A stretch of 64,000 nucleotides of DNA from JAOPZW01 sp963788935 (GTDB lineage Bacteria > Actinomycetota > Thermoleophilia > Solirubrobacterales > Solirubrobacteraceae): assembly GCA_963788935.1 (NCBI GenBank), contig CAWBIM010000004.1:1302001-1366000 (forward strand), read 5' to 3'. The notes under the pieces were generated by a model. That model searched no databases. It was not told the origin of the DNA and saw only the letters and a program-made list of their open reading frames with translations. The translations under genes were made by a program, and so were the position numbers. Shown one piece after another: positions 47,446 to 56,833 of this stretch (position 1 is the first letter of the stretch; every line of letters starts with the position of its first letter).

Positions 47446-48360
47446 ATGCGCGTGTTCGTCACCGGCGCGACCGGCTTCGTCGGCTCCGCCATCGTCCCCG
47501 AGCTGCTCGCCCACGGCCACACGGTCGTCGGCCTCGCCCGCTCCGATCGCTCCGCCGCGGCGCTCGCCGACGCCGGCGCCGAGGCCCACCGCGGCGACCT
47601 CGACGACCTCGACAGCCTGCGCCGCGGCGCCGCCGCGGCCGACGGCGTCATCCACTGCGCGTTCGTCCACGACTTCAGCCAGATGGCCGCCGCCGGCCGC
47701 ACGGACCTCGCGGCCGTCGAGACGATCGGCGCGGCGCTCGAGGGCTCCGGCCGGCCGTTCGTCGTCACCTCCGGGATCGGGCTCCTCGCCCCGGGCCGCC
47801 TCGCGACCGAGGAGGACGTGCCCGACCCCGCCGCGCCCGGCTCGCACCGCGCCCCGTCCGAGACGGCGACGCGCGCACTGGCCGATCGCGGCGTCCGCTC
47901 GTCGATCGTGCGCCTGCCGCCGTCGGTCCACGGCGAGGGCGACCACGGCTTCGTCCCGTTCCTCATCGGCATCGCGCGCGAGCACGGCGTCTCGGCCCAC
48001 ATCGGCGACGGCGCCAACCGGTGGGCGACGGTCCACCGCCCGGACGCCGCGCGCGCCTTCCGCCTCGCGCTCGAGAACGCGCCGGCCGGGTCGGTCGTCC
48101 ACGCGGTCGGCGAGGAGGGCGTCCCGACGCGCGAGATCGCGGCGGCGATCGGTCGCGGGCTCGGCCTGCCCGTGGCGGCGGTGGCCCCGGAGGACGCCGG
48201 CGACCACTTCGGCTGGATCGGCGGCTTCTACGGCGCGGACGTGCCCGCGTCGAGTGCGGCGACCCGCGAGCGCCTCGGGTGGGAGCCGGAGGGCCTCGGC
48301 CTCCTCGCCGACCTCGCGGCCGGCCACTACTTCGCGGACGCGCGCCCGGCCGCCGCGTGA
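47446..48360 (+). CDS. NAD(P)-dependent epimerase/SDR, TetR-controlled
   Basis: 304-residue extended SDR: RVFVTGATGFVGSAIVPELLAHGHTVVGLARS, EAHRGDLDDLDSLRRGAAAADGVIHCAF, GAALEGSGRPFVVTSG. The C-terminal NRWATVHRPDAARAFRLALE is typical of this actinobacterial group, which is commonly found under TetR control. Carries GxxGxxG cofactor loop; typical Tyr-Lys pair not obvious. Substrate unknown. Confidence 0.87.
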   Translation: MRVFVTGATGFVGSAIVPELLAHGHTVVGLARSDRSAAALADAGAEAHRGDLDDLDSLRRGAAAADGVIHCAFVHDFSQMAAAGRTDLAAVETIGAALEGSGRPFVVTSGIGLLAPGRLATEEDVPDPAAPGSHRAPSETATRALADRGVRSSIVRLPPSVHGEGDHGFVPFLIGIAREHGVSAHIGDGANRWATVHRPDAARAFRLALENAPAGSVVHAVGEEGVPTREIAAAIGRGLGLPVAAVAPEDAGDHFGWIGGFYGADVPASSAATRERLGWEPEGLGLLADLAAGHYFADARPAAA

Positions 48361-49370
48361 GGTCGCGTCGACGCGCGCTCATGGAGCGTCGCGTCGACGA
48401 CGACCTGGCGGTGCCCGTCCCGGCGGCCCTCGACGCGGTCGATCAGCAGCTCGAGGGCCCGCCGGCCGATCTCCCGCGCGTGCAGCTCGACCGCGGTCAC
48501 GGGCGGCGTCGCCAGCCGCGTGGCCTGGCTGTCGACGCCCGAGGCCACGAGCAGGTCCTCCGGCACGGACAGCCCGTGCCGGCGCGCCGCGAGCATCGCC
48601 CCGGCGGCGAGGCGGTCCAGCGGCGCGTAGATCGCGTCCGGGCGCCCCGCCGCGTCGGCGAGCAACGGGTCGGTGGCGTGGAAGGCGCTGCTCTCGGTGG
48701 CGAGCTCGGCGGTCTGCACGACCAGGGGCTCGACGCCGTGCGCGGCCGACCACCGCCGGTATTCGGCGAGCGTGTCGACGGCGTACGAGCGGATCGGCGG
48801 GTTCGTCACGAGGGCGACGCGGCGGGCGCCCCGCTCCCACAGCAGGTCGAGGACCATCCCGGCCGCGGCCGCGATGTCGTTGTCGACCCAGGTCGCGTCC
48901 CCGGGCGGCCGGCCCGGCATCCGGCCGGTCGAGACCGTCGGCACGCCGGAGCGTTCCAGGCGCGCGGCGAGGGTGCTGCCGGCCACCGGGTCGAGCAGCA
49001 GCGCGCCGTCGATCTCGACGCCGCCGTCGGGCTCGTCGTCGTCCGGGCTGGGCGGCAGCAGCACGATCGCGTACCCGCGCGAGAGCCCCGCGGTCGCGGC
49101 GGCCGACAGGATGTCGGCGAGGTACTCGATGCCCGAGAGGTTCATCGAGGCGTCCGCGGCGAGCGAGCTCATGATCCCGAGCACGCCCGAGCGCCCGCGG
49201 CGGAGCATCCGGGCATGGACGTTCGCGCGGTAGCCGAGGTCGGCGGCGGCGGCGAGCACGCGCTCGCGCGTACCGGCCTCGACCCGCCCGCGGCCGTTCA
49301 GGGCGTCCGAGGTGGTGGTGACCGACACGCCGGCCGCGGCGGCCACGTCGCGGATCCCGACGCGGCTCAT
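48327..49370 (-). CDS. LacI-family repressor
   Basis: 347 residues. N-terminal HTH VGIRDVAAAAGVSVTTTSDALNGRGRVEAGTRERVLAAAADLGYRAN, hinge MLRRGRSGVLGIM, and a periplasmic-binding-like effector domain. Last gene of the creatinase-like/oxidase operon, overlapping the oxidase gene by 4 bp. The operator at 51966 has the classic LacI-family form, so feedback control of its own operon is likely. Confidence 0.9.
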   Translation of the reverse strand: MSRVGIRDVAAAAGVSVTTTSDALNGRGRVEAGTRERVLAAAADLGYRANVHARMLRRGRSGVLGIMSSLAADASMNLSGIEYLADILSAAATAGLSRGYAIVLLPPSPDDDEPDGGVEIDGALLLDPVAGSTLAARLERSGVPTVSTGRMPGRPPGDATWVDNDIAAAAGMVLDLLWERGARRVALVTNPPIRSYAVDTLAEYRRWSAAHGVEPLVVQTAELATESSAFHATDPLLADAAGRPDAIYAPLDRLAAGAMLAARRHGLSVPEDLLVASGVDSQATRLATPPVTAVELHAREIGRRALELLIDRVEGRRDGHRQVVVDATLHERASTRPHAAAGRASAK

Positions 49371-50785
49371 CGCCCGGCGATCAGCGAGGCGACGCGGGCC
49401 AGGCGGCTGCTCTGCGGCCGGCCGCGCTCCATCTCGCGCCGGTCGGCCGCGCGGTAGAGCCCGTACACGAGCCGCGAGCCGACGAACCGCAGCGGCTCGG
49501 GCTCCCAGCGCCGCGCGTCCTTGCCGACCCACGGCAGGCGGGTGCGCGGCGTGTCCTGCGCGAGCACGAGGTCGCGCAGCGTGCGCCCGGCGAGGTTCGT
49601 CGTCGCCACGCCGTTGCCGACGTAGCCGCCGGCCATCCCCAGCCCGGTCGCGCGGTCGAGCGTGACGGTCGGCGACCAGTCGCGCGGGACGCCGAGCACG
49701 CCGCACCAGGCGTGGTCGATGCGCGCGTCGCGCACCGGCGCGCCGAACATGTCGCGCAGGATGCCGACGAGCTGGGCGATCGTGGCGTCCTGCGTGCGGC
49801 CGTCGCGGTCCGTGCGCGACCCGAACCGGTACGGGACGCCGCGGCCGCCGAGCGCGATCCGCCCGTCGGCCGTCCGCTGGGCGTACATGTAGGCGTGCGC
49901 GCCGTCGCCCAGCAGTTCGGCGCCGTCCCAGCCCAGGGCCGCCCACGCGGCCGCGTCCAGCGGCTCGGTCGCGATCATCGCCGAGTTCAGCGGCAGCCAC
50001 GTCCGCCGCCGGCCGGCCAGGCCCGCGGTGAAGCCCTCGAGGCAGATCAGGACGTAGCGCGCGCGGACGGCGCCGCGCTCGGTGCGGACGATCCCGGGCT
50101 CGGCGGCGGTGGCCGCCGTGCCCTCGTGGATCGCGACGCCGAGCCGCTCGACCGCCGCCGCCAGCCCCTGCACGAGCCGGGCCGGCTGCACCCGCGCGGC
50201 ATGGGGTGTGAAGGCGCCGCCGAGCGCGCCCTCGACGTGGACGCGCCGGCGCACCTCAGCCGCGTCGAGCGCGACGAGGTCGCCCTCCGGGTCGGGCAGC
50301 CAGCGCCGTTCCTCGGGCAGGTCGGCCTCGAGCCGCGCCTGCTGGGCCGGGTTGCGGGCGACCGCGAGCATCCCGTGCTTGAGCTGGTCGGCCTCGATGC
50401 CCTCCGCCGCGCAGACCGACAGCACCTCGTCCACGGTCTCCTGCATCGCGCGCGACAGGGCCACGACCGCCTCCGGGCCGTGCCGGCGCGCCATCGCCGC
50501 CCGCGAGCCGTTGAACGACGACGACAGCCAGCCCCCGTTGCGGCCCGAGGCGCCGTAGCCGGCGAACTCGCGCTCGACGATCGCGACGTCGAGGTCGGGC
50601 CGGTCGCGCTTGAGGTAGTACGCCGTCCAGAGGCCGGTGAAGCCGCCGCCGACGATGCAGACGTCGGCGGTGCGGTCGCCCTGCAGCGGCGCGCGCCGGC
50701 CGGGCAGCGCGGTCGACGCGTACCAGAACGACACCCCGCCGTTGCGCGCGGCGCCGGCCTGCGGATCGGCTCGCCGAGGCCCCAT
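49367..50785 (-). CDS. FAD-dependent amine oxidase/oxidoreductase (DAO family)
   Basis: 472 residues. ADP-binding VCIVGGGFTGLWTAYYLKRDRPDLDVAIVERE (about 41-72), GASGRNGGWLSSSF flavin motif, C-terminal GMAGGYVGNGVATTNLAGRTLRDLVL. Resembles gamma-glutamylputrescine oxidase/sarcosine-oxidase-like proteins of the DAO family. Predicted to oxidise a secondary or primary amine. Between the creatinase-like and LacI genes, consistent with sarcosine-type product handling (inference). Confidence 0.87.
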   Translation of the reverse strand: MGPRRADPQAGAARNGGVSFWYASTALPGRRAPLQGDRTADVCIVGGGFTGLWTAYYLKRDRPDLDVAIVEREFAGYGASGRNGGWLSSSFNGSRAAMARRHGPEAVVALSRAMQETVDEVLSVCAAEGIEADQLKHGMLAVARNPAQQARLEADLPEERRWLPDPEGDLVALDAAEVRRRVHVEGALGGAFTPHAARVQPARLVQGLAAAVERLGVAIHEGTAATAAEPGIVRTERGAVRARYVLICLEGFTAGLAGRRRTWLPLNSAMIATEPLDAAAWAALGWDGAELLGDGAHAYMYAQRTADGRIALGGRGVPYRFGSRTDRDGRTQDATIAQLVGILRDMFGAPVRDARIDHAWCGVLGVPRDWSPTVTLDRATGLGMAGGYVGNGVATTNLAGRTLRDLVLAQDTPRTRLPWVGKDARRWEPEPLRFVGSRLVYGLYRAADRREMERGRPQSSRLARVASLIAGR

Positions 50786-50792
50786 GGCGGCC

Positions 50793-51945
50793 TCAGACGA
50801 CCTCGGTCAGCGCGAGGTCGACGGCCGACAGCCGCTCCGCGCCGCCCTCGGTGCACACGACGGTCTCGCCGATCTTGATGCCGAAGCCCTCGTCGGCGAG
50901 GGTCAGGTTCGGCTCGAGGCTGAACGACATCCCCGGGCCGAGCACGTGCGGGTCGCCGGCGACGAGCATCATCGGCTCGAGCCAGCCGGGCGGGTAGGCG
51001 ACGCCGATGCTGTAGCCGATGCGGTGGCAGCGGCGGCGGACGAGGTCGAGCTCCGCGAGCACGGCGTTGCAGGCGTCGTCCGGGGCGTGGGCGGGGGCGC
51101 CGGGCCCGGCCGCCGCGAGGGCCGCCTCGAGCCCGCGCCGGGCGCAGTCGTGGACGTCGCGGACCCGCGGCGGCGCGGCCCCGACGACGGCGGTGCGCAT
51201 CACGATCGCGTGGTAGCGGTGGACGGCGGCGCCGAGCTCGACGCAGACGACGTCGCCGTGCCCGATCACGCGCCGGCTCGCCATCGCGTGGACCATGCCG
51301 GTGCGCGGGCCCGAGACGACCATCGGCGGGATCGCGGCGTACTCGCTGCCGGCGGCGCCGAGCGCGGCCGCGGCGACGCCCGCGAGCTCGACCTCCGAGA
51401 TCCCGGGGCGCAGCGCCTGCGAGCGTCGCGTGCATCGCCGCGTCGGCGATCGCGGCGGCCTCGCGCTGGTAGGCCAGCTCGCGCTCGGTCTTCACGAGCC
51501 GCAGCTCGGCCACGAGGTCGGTGGTGTCGACCCACTCGACCTCGGGCAGCAGGCGCTTGATCTGCTCCCACTGCGCGGGCAGGAACGCGAACGAGCGCAG
51601 GTCGATCCCGACCCGGCCCGCGGCGTGGCCGCGCTCGCGCAGCGTCGCCGCCAGTCCCTCGGTCGGGTCCTCGGTCGCGATGTCGTAGAGCTTCGGCGCG
51701 GTCAGCCAGGTCGTCGCCTCGACGCCGGGCTGCTCGGTCGTGCGCGTGTGGAGGACCGGCTCGCCGTCGGCGTGGTCGACGACGAGCGCCTGCGACCACA
51801 GGTAGCCGATCGTGTCGAAGCCGGTCAGCCAGTGGATCGCGTCGGGCAGCGTGACCACGACGGCGTCGAGGCCCTGCGCGCGGGCGGTCTCCCGGACCCG
51901 CGCGACCCGGGCGTGGTACGTCGTCAACGGAAAGGCGAGCTGCAC
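50793..51945 (-). CDS. M24 creatinase/aminopeptidase-P-like hydrolase (frame-broken)
   Basis: About 384 residues across a net +1 shift near 51424. Creatinase-type N-terminal domain: FPLTTYHARVARVRETARAQGLDAVVVTLPDAIHWLTGFDT. Pita-bread domain: ALRPGISEVELAG, GPRTGMVHAM, VVCVELGAAVHRYHAIVMRT, GYSIGVAYPPGW, FSLEPNL. The metal-binding Asp pair of true aminopeptidases is replaced (E/H), as in creatinase and ectoine hydrolase, so a metal-independent C-N hydrolase is likely. GTG 51945 follows GGAGGA; an ATG at 51966 touches the operator. Confidence 0.8.
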
Positions 51946-51965
51946 GAGTCCTCCTGCGGCGGACA

Positions 51966-51983
51966 TGCCGAAACGTTTCGGCA
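51966..51983. promoter_or_regulatory. LacI-family operator of creatinase/oxidase operon
   Basis: Perfect 18-bp palindrome TGCCGAAACGTTTCGGCA with the central AACGTT core of LacI/GalR operators, 20 bp before the probable GTG start of the operon whose last gene is a LacI repressor. Confidence 0.8.
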
Positions 51984-52008
51984 CCGTATCCGCGCCGCGC
52001 GCGACGCG

Positions 52009-52555
52009 TCAAGGCCGCGGCCAGGCGAGCGTGAGCGTGCGCTCGATCGCCTCCGCGTCCGGCGGCCCGTCGTCGAACAGCGCGTGCAGGCAGACCCCCT
52101 CGACCGTCGCCCGGAACGCCCGGCGCGCGGCGCCGTCGAGCTCCGGCGCGAACGAGTCGGCGATGACGTCGAGCCACGCGAGCGCCTGCGGGCGCAGGTG
52201 CGCGCGGCGGAGCGCCAGCAGGTACAGCTCGTACTCGGCCACGAGGCGGCCGCGATGGTCCGCGACCTCCGCGGCGATCATCCGCGCCAGGCGCGGCGAG
52301 GCTGCGGTCGCCGTCGTCGGCCCGCAGGGCCGCGGTCAGCTCCTCCGTCGTCTGCGTCAGCGCCGTCGCGACGAGGTCGTCGATGCCGGCGAAGTGGTAG
52401 CTCGCCGACGCCAGCGAGACCCCGGCCTGCTCGGCGATCGCGCGATGGCTGAGGCCGGCCAGGCCGTCGCGCTCGATGACCTCGAGCGTCGCCCGGACGA
52501 GCCGCTCGCGCCGCGCCGCCCCGCGGGCGCGGCGTCCGTCGACGGCGGTCGTCAT
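52009..52555 (-). CDS. TetR-family regulator (frame-broken), paired with SMR pump
   Basis: About 181 residues across a net +1 shift near 52275. HTH: RRERLVRATLEVIERDGLAGLSHRAIAEQAGVSLASASYHFAGIDDLVATAL. After the break MIAAEVADHRGRLVAEYELYLLALRRAHLRPQALAWLDVIADSFAPEL. Overlaps the SMR stop by 4 bp; predicted to bind the palindrome at 52884 and repress its operon. Confidence 0.83.
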
Positions 52556-52875
52556 CCCGTGGCCCCGAGCTCGAGGGCGAAGACGCCGAGCACGACGAGC
52601 ACGAGGCCGCCGACCTGGAGGGCCGACAGCGACTCGCCGAACAGCGGCACGCTGAGGACCGCGACGGCCCCGACGCCGGCGGCCGCCCAGATGCCGTAGG
52701 CGACGCCGAGCGCCAGCCCGCGGTCGAGCGCGAGCGACAGCAGGACGAACGCGGCGACGTAGCCCGCGATGACGACGGCGACGAACGGCGGCCGGGACAG
52801 CCCGTCGGACGCCCGCAGGCAGAGCGTGCCGACGACCTCCGCGCCGATCGCGGCCGCGAGGAACACGTACGCCAT
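52552..52875 (-). CDS. Small multidrug resistance (SMR/EmrE-like) efflux protein
   Basis: 107 residues and four membrane helices. Conserved glutamate in AAAIGAEVVGTLCLRASDG (E13), helix-3 motif LALGVAYGIWAAAGVGAVAVLS, helix 4 GLVLVVLGVFALEL. Dimeric H+-coupled exporter of cationic compounds in the cytoplasmic membrane. First gene of a two-gene unit with its TetR. Confidence 0.92.
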   Translation of the reverse strand: MAYVFLAAAIGAEVVGTLCLRASDGLSRPPFVAVVIAGYVAAFVLLSLALDRGLALGVAYGIWAAAGVGAVAVLSVPLFGESLSALQVGGLVLVVLGVFALELGATG

Positions 52876-52883
52876 GAAACTCC

Positions 52884-52912
52884 TCGAACGATCTCCTTGG
52901 AAGATCGTTCGA
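52884..52912. promoter_or_regulatory. TetR operator upstream of SMR gene
   Basis: Perfect 11-bp arms TCGAACGATCT / AGATCGTTCGA around a 7-bp spacer, 9 bp upstream of the SMR start and between divergently read genes. Confidence 0.8.
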
Positions 52913-52951
52913 CTTTATCGCGCCGGGCGAGGGGATAGCGTCCCGCGCCCC

Positions 52952-53527
52952 GTGCCCATCCTCGCCCTCGGCGGAAGCCTCCGCGCCGCCTCGTTCAACC
53001 GCGCGCTCCTGCACGAGGCGGCGGCGGTCGCCCCGGCCGGGGTCGACCTCGACCTCGGCGTGCTCGACGTCCCGGGCGCGCTGCCCCTCTACGACCAGGA
53101 CCTCGTCGACCGCGACGGCTTCCCGGCGGCGGCCGTCCGGCTCAAGGACGCGCTGCGCGCCGCGGACGGCCTGCTCATCGCGACCCCCGAGTACAACTGG
53201 GGCATCCCCGGGTTCCTGAAGAACGCGATCGACTGGGCGTCGCGCCCGTCGAGCGACATCCCGGGCGTCTTCGGCGACCTCCCGGTCGCGCTCGTCGGGG
53301 CCGGCGGAGGCGGCGGCACGCGCCTGGCGCAGAGCGCGTGGCTGCCGGTCTTCCGCTTCCTGCGGATGCGGCCGTGGTCGGACGAGACGCTCTACGTCAC
53401 CGGCGCCCGGACGCTGTTCGACGAGCACGGGCGCCTCGCCGACGACGCGACCCGCGAGCAGCTGCGGGCGGTGGTCGCCGGCTTCGCGGCCCACTGCGCG
53501 GCCGCGCCGCGCACGCGCCCCGGCTGA
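52952..53527 (+). CDS. NADPH-dependent FMN reductase
   Basis: 191 residues of the flavodoxin-like FMN reductase family: VPILALGGSLRAASFNRALLHEAAAVAPAG, LPLYDQDLVDRDGFPAAAVRLKDALRAADGLLIATPEYNWGIPGFLKNAIDWASRP (signature), GAGGGGGTRLAQSAW. GTG at 52952. Divergent from the SMR/TetR unit and may share the 52884 operator. Confidence 0.88.
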   Translation: MPILALGGSLRAASFNRALLHEAAAVAPAGVDLDLGVLDVPGALPLYDQDLVDRDGFPAAAVRLKDALRAADGLLIATPEYNWGIPGFLKNAIDWASRPSSDIPGVFGDLPVALVGAGGGGGTRLAQSAWLPVFRFLRMRPWSDETLYVTGARTLFDEHGRLADDATREQLRAVVAGFAAHCAAAPRTRPG

Positions 53528-53536
53528 CCGGGCCCG

Positions 53537-54223
53537 TCACGGCGCCGCGATCCCGGCCGCGGTGAGCGTCAGCAGCGTCGCGTCACCGTGCTCCTCGCCC
53601 TCGGCGATCGTCACGATCGCCCGCGCGACGCCGTCGGGGTCGAGCGCCGCCGGGAAGCGCCGGGCCATGTACGCCTCGGCCGACTCCCCGCTCGCGGCGC
53701 CGTAGGCCTCCGCCGCGGCCGCGCCGATCCGCGTCCCCGCGATGAACTGGCGCGGGGCGAGCGCGACGAAGCGGATCCCGAGGCCGCGGGCGTCGGCCGA
53801 GTGCTGGAGGTACGCGGCGACGAACATCTGCGTCCGCTTCGCGCCGGAGTAGCCGCCCGACAGCGGCGAGCCGTGCAGGCCCGCGCCGCTCGACACGATC
53901 ACCACGGTCGACCCCGGGCGCAGCGGCCGGGCGAGCGCGGCGCGGCCGGCCTCGAAGGCGATCCGCACGTCGACGTCCCAGGCGGCCGAGAACGACGCCC
54001 AGGTCTGGTCCTCGATCGCCGCCATCCGCGGCCGCGCGCCGGCCGCGACGACGACGAGGTCCGGGTCGGCCTCGTCGAGCAGGGCGGCGACCTGGGCGGG
54101 GTCGGTGGCGTCGCGCTCGCGGCCCGCGGCGACGACGCGGGCGCCGGCGGCCCTGAGCGCGGCGGCGGTGGCGCGGCCGACGCCGCCGCCGGCGCCGATG
54201 ACGAGGGCGCGCTGGATGGTCAT
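53537..54223 (-). CDS. Short-chain dehydrogenase/reductase
   Basis: 228-residue SDR: RALVIGAGGGVGRATAAALRAAGARVVAAGRERDATDPAQVAALL, VVVAAGARPRM, VSSGAGLHGSPLSGGYSGAKRTQMFVAAYLQ (Tyr-Lys as YSGAK). Divergent from the second DHA2 exporter. The 127-bp gap holds CGCGGATC/GATCCGCG 16-bp apart (54271-54278, 54295-54302), a weak candidate regulatory repeat. Confidence 0.85.
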   Translation of the reverse strand: MTIQRALVIGAGGGVGRATAAALRAAGARVVAAGRERDATDPAQVAALLDEADPDLVVVAAGARPRMAAIEDQTWASFSAAWDVDVRIAFEAGRAALARPLRPGSTVVIVSSGAGLHGSPLSGGYSGAKRTQMFVAAYLQHSADARGLGIRFVALAPRQFIAGTRIGAAAAEAYGAASGESAEAYMARRFPAALDPDGVARAIVTIAEGEEHGDATLLTLTAAGIAAP

Positions 54224-54350
54224 GGGGCTCCTCCGTTCGTGGGGTTCGCGAAGGGAGACCCCTCGGGCGCCGCGGATCGGACGGCCGAGCGTTGGATCCG
54301 CGCGGCCGCCGGGGTCTCAACCGGAAACGATCCCCACGAAAGGACGTCCC

Positions 54351-55775
54351 GTGAGAGCCCCGACGAAGGCCACGACGCGCTGGGTCGTCGTGCTGACCGC
54401 CATCGGGTCGCTGATGGCGGCGCTGGACACGCTCGTCGTCTCGACCGCGCTGAGCACGATCCGGCTCGACCTCGGCGCCACCGTCGAGCAGTTGGAGTGG
54501 ACGGTCAACGCCTACAACCTGAGCTTCGCCGTGCTGCTCCTGACGGGCGCCGCGCTCGGCGACCGCTACGGCCGGCGCAACCTCTACGCGGTCGGCCTCG
54601 GACTGTTCGCGGCCGCCTCGGCCGCGGCGGCGCTGGCGCCCGACGCGGGCACGCTCATCGCGGCGCGCGCCGCGCAGGGCGCGGGCGCGGCGCTGATCGT
54701 GCCGTTGGGGCTCGCGCTGCTGAGCGCCGCGTTCCCGCCCGAGCGCCGCGGCGCCGCGATCGGCATGTTCAGCGCGATCACCGGCCTCGCGGTGGCCAGC
54801 GGACCGCTCGTCGGCGGCGCGGTCGTCGAGGGCATCAGCTGGGAGTGGATCTTCTGGGTCAACGTCCCGATCGGCCTGCTCGCCATCCCGCTCGTCCTCA
54901 CCCGCCTGCGCGAGAGCCACGGGCCCGACGCGCGCCTCGACCTGACGGGCCTCGTCCTCGTCTCGGGCGGCGCGCTCGGGCTCGTCTGGGGCCTCGTGCG
55001 CGGCAACCAGGCCGGCTGGGGCAGCGCCGAGGTCCTCGCCGCGCTCGTCGCCGGCGGCCTGCTGGCCGCGGCCTTCGTCGCCTGGGAGCGGCGCGCCCCC
55101 GCCCCGATGGTCCCGCCGGGCCTGTTCCGCCGGCGCGCGTTCTCGGCCGGCAACGCGGCGATGTTCTTCGTCTTCGCCGCCCTGTTCAGCGCCGTCTTCT
55201 TCTACGCCCAGCTGCTGCAGGTCGGCCTCGGCTACGGGCCGCTCGGCGCCGGTCTGCGGCTCATGCCGTGGACGGCGACGTTCCTGACCGTGGCGCCGGT
55301 CGCGGGCGCGCTGGCCGACCGCATCGGCGAGCGCCCGTTGCTCGTCGCCGGGCTGGCGCTGCAGGGCGCGGGCATGGCGTGGCTGGCGCTGATCGCCGGG
55401 CCGGGCCTCACCTACGGGCAGATCCTCGCCCCGTTCATCGTCGCGGGGATCGGCGTCTCGATGGCGATCCCGGCCGCGCAGAACGCCGTCGTCGGCGCGG
55501 TCGCGACCGACGCGATCGGCAAGGCCGCGGGCGTCAACAGCATGATGCGCGAGCTCGGCGGGGTGTTCGGGATCGCGGTCGCCGTGGCCGTCTTCGCCGC
55601 GGCCGGGAGCTACGCCTCGCCGGCGGCGTTCACGGACGGATTCACGCCGGCGATCCTCGTCGCCGCCGGCCTGTCCGTCGCCGGGGCGGTGGCCGGGCTC
55701 GCCCTGCCGCGGCGCCGCGGCGCCGCGCTGCGGGCGCCGATCGCCGGCGTCCCCGCGCTCGAGGAGGCGGCGTGA
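54351..55775 (+). CDS. DHA2-family MFS exporter
   Basis: 474 residues, about 14 membrane spans. LTAIGSLMAALDTLVVSTALSTIRLDLGATVEQLEWTVNAYNLSFAVLLLTGAALGDRYGRRNLYAVG contains the DHA2 N-terminal pattern and motif A (GDRYGRR). GTG at 54351. Followed 50 bp later by an ECF sigma factor, so the two may be linked. Likely proton-coupled export of hydrophobic compounds. Confidence 0.9.
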   Translation: MRAPTKATTRWVVVLTAIGSLMAALDTLVVSTALSTIRLDLGATVEQLEWTVNAYNLSFAVLLLTGAALGDRYGRRNLYAVGLGLFAAASAAAALAPDAGTLIAARAAQGAGAALIVPLGLALLSAAFPPERRGAAIGMFSAITGLAVASGPLVGGAVVEGISWEWIFWVNVPIGLLAIPLVLTRLRESHGPDARLDLTGLVLVSGGALGLVWGLVRGNQAGWGSAEVLAALVAGGLLAAAFVAWERRAPAPMVPPGLFRRRAFSAGNAAMFFVFAALFSAVFFYAQLLQVGLGYGPLGAGLRLMPWTATFLTVAPVAGALADRIGERPLLVAGLALQGAGMAWLALIAGPGLTYGQILAPFIVAGIGVSMAIPAAQNAVVGAVATDAIGKAAGVNSMMRELGGVFGIAVAVAVFAAAGSYASPAAFTDGFTPAILVAAGLSVAGAVAGLALPRRRGAALRAPIAGVPALEEAA

Positions 55776-55825
55776 GCGCGCCCGCCCGCTCGCCATCCGG
55801 CCGCCGACGCGCTAGGACCACCCCC

Positions 55826-56809
55826 ATGGAGCCCGCGGACTACGACCGGCTCGTCGAGCCCCACCGCGCCGAGCTGCGGGCGCACTGCTACCGGATGCTC
55901 GGCTCGGCGCAGGACGCGGAGGACGCGCTCCAGGAGGCGATGCTGCGCGCCTGGCGCGGGCTCGCGCGGTTCGAGGGGCGCAGCTCGCTGCGCACGTGGC
56001 TCTACACGATCACGACGAACGTCTGCCTGAAGATGATCCAGCGCCGGCCGAAGCTCGTGCTCCCGATCGACCACGGGCCGCCGTCGGACCCGCACGACGG
56101 CACGGCGCCGCCCCTGGTCGAGTCGGTCTGGATCGAGCCGTACCCGGACGAGGACCTCGGGCTCGGCGACACCCACGCCGGCCCCGAGGCCCGCTACGAC
56201 GAGCGCGAGAGCGTCGAGCTCGCGTTCATCGCGGCGCTGCAGCATCTGCCCGCCCGCCAGCGCGCGGTGCTCATCCTGCGCGACGTCCTCGGCTTCTCGG
56301 CCCGCGAGGTCGCGGCGACGCTCGACGCGACCCCGGCGGCGGTCGACACCGCGCTGCAGCGCGCCCGCCGCAACGCCGACGAGCGGCTGCCCGAGCGCAG
56401 CCAGCAGGCGACGATGCGCGCGCTCGGCGACCGCCGCCTGCGCGAGATCGTCGACCGCTTCGTCGCGGCGTGGGAGCGCGCGGACGTCGAGGCGGTCGTC
56501 GGGCTGCTCGCGGAGCAGGCGGTCGCGTCGATGCCGCCCGTGCCGACCTGGTTCCGGGGCCGCGAGGCCGTGGCGACCTTCCTCGCCGCCCGCCCGCTCG
56601 GGGGCACGACGCCGGTCCGCCTGGTCGCGACCGGGGCCAACGGCCAGCCGGCCTTCGCCCAGTACCGCTGGGACGCCGCGGCCGGCGCGTTCCTCCCCCA
56701 CGACCTGTTCGTCCTGACGTTCGCGGGAGAGCAGATCTTGGAGCTCACCGCGTTCCTCACGGACGAGATGTTCGCCCGCTTCGGCCTGCCCGCCCGGCTC
56801 GCGGCGTGA
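55826..56809 (+). CDS. ECF sigma-70 factor with C-terminal SnoaL domain (SigJ/SigX5-like)
   Basis: 327 residues. Sigma region 2 (DYDRLVEPHRAELRAHCYRMLGSAQDAEDALQEAMLRAWRGLARFEGRSSLRTWLYTITTNVCLKMIQRR), region 4 (ALQHLPARQRAVLILRDVLGFSAREVAATLDATPAAVDTALQRARR), then from about residue 200 a SnoaL-like fold (DRFVAAWERADVEAVVGLLAEQAVASMPPVPTWFRGREAVATFLA). The C-terminal domain takes the place of an anti-sigma factor in this group (family knowledge), sensing an unknown ligand. Confidence 0.9.
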   Translation: MEPADYDRLVEPHRAELRAHCYRMLGSAQDAEDALQEAMLRAWRGLARFEGRSSLRTWLYTITTNVCLKMIQRRPKLVLPIDHGPPSDPHDGTAPPLVESVWIEPYPDEDLGLGDTHAGPEARYDERESVELAFIAALQHLPARQRAVLILRDVLGFSAREVAATLDATPAAVDTALQRARRNADERLPERSQQATMRALGDRRLREIVDRFVAAWERADVEAVVGLLAEQAVASMPPVPTWFRGREAVATFLAARPLGGTTPVRLVATGANGQPAFAQYRWDAAAGAFLPHDLFVLTFAGEQILELTAFLTDEMFARFGLPARLAA

Positions 56810-56833
56810 GCGGCGGAGGTACCGTCGGGCGTC

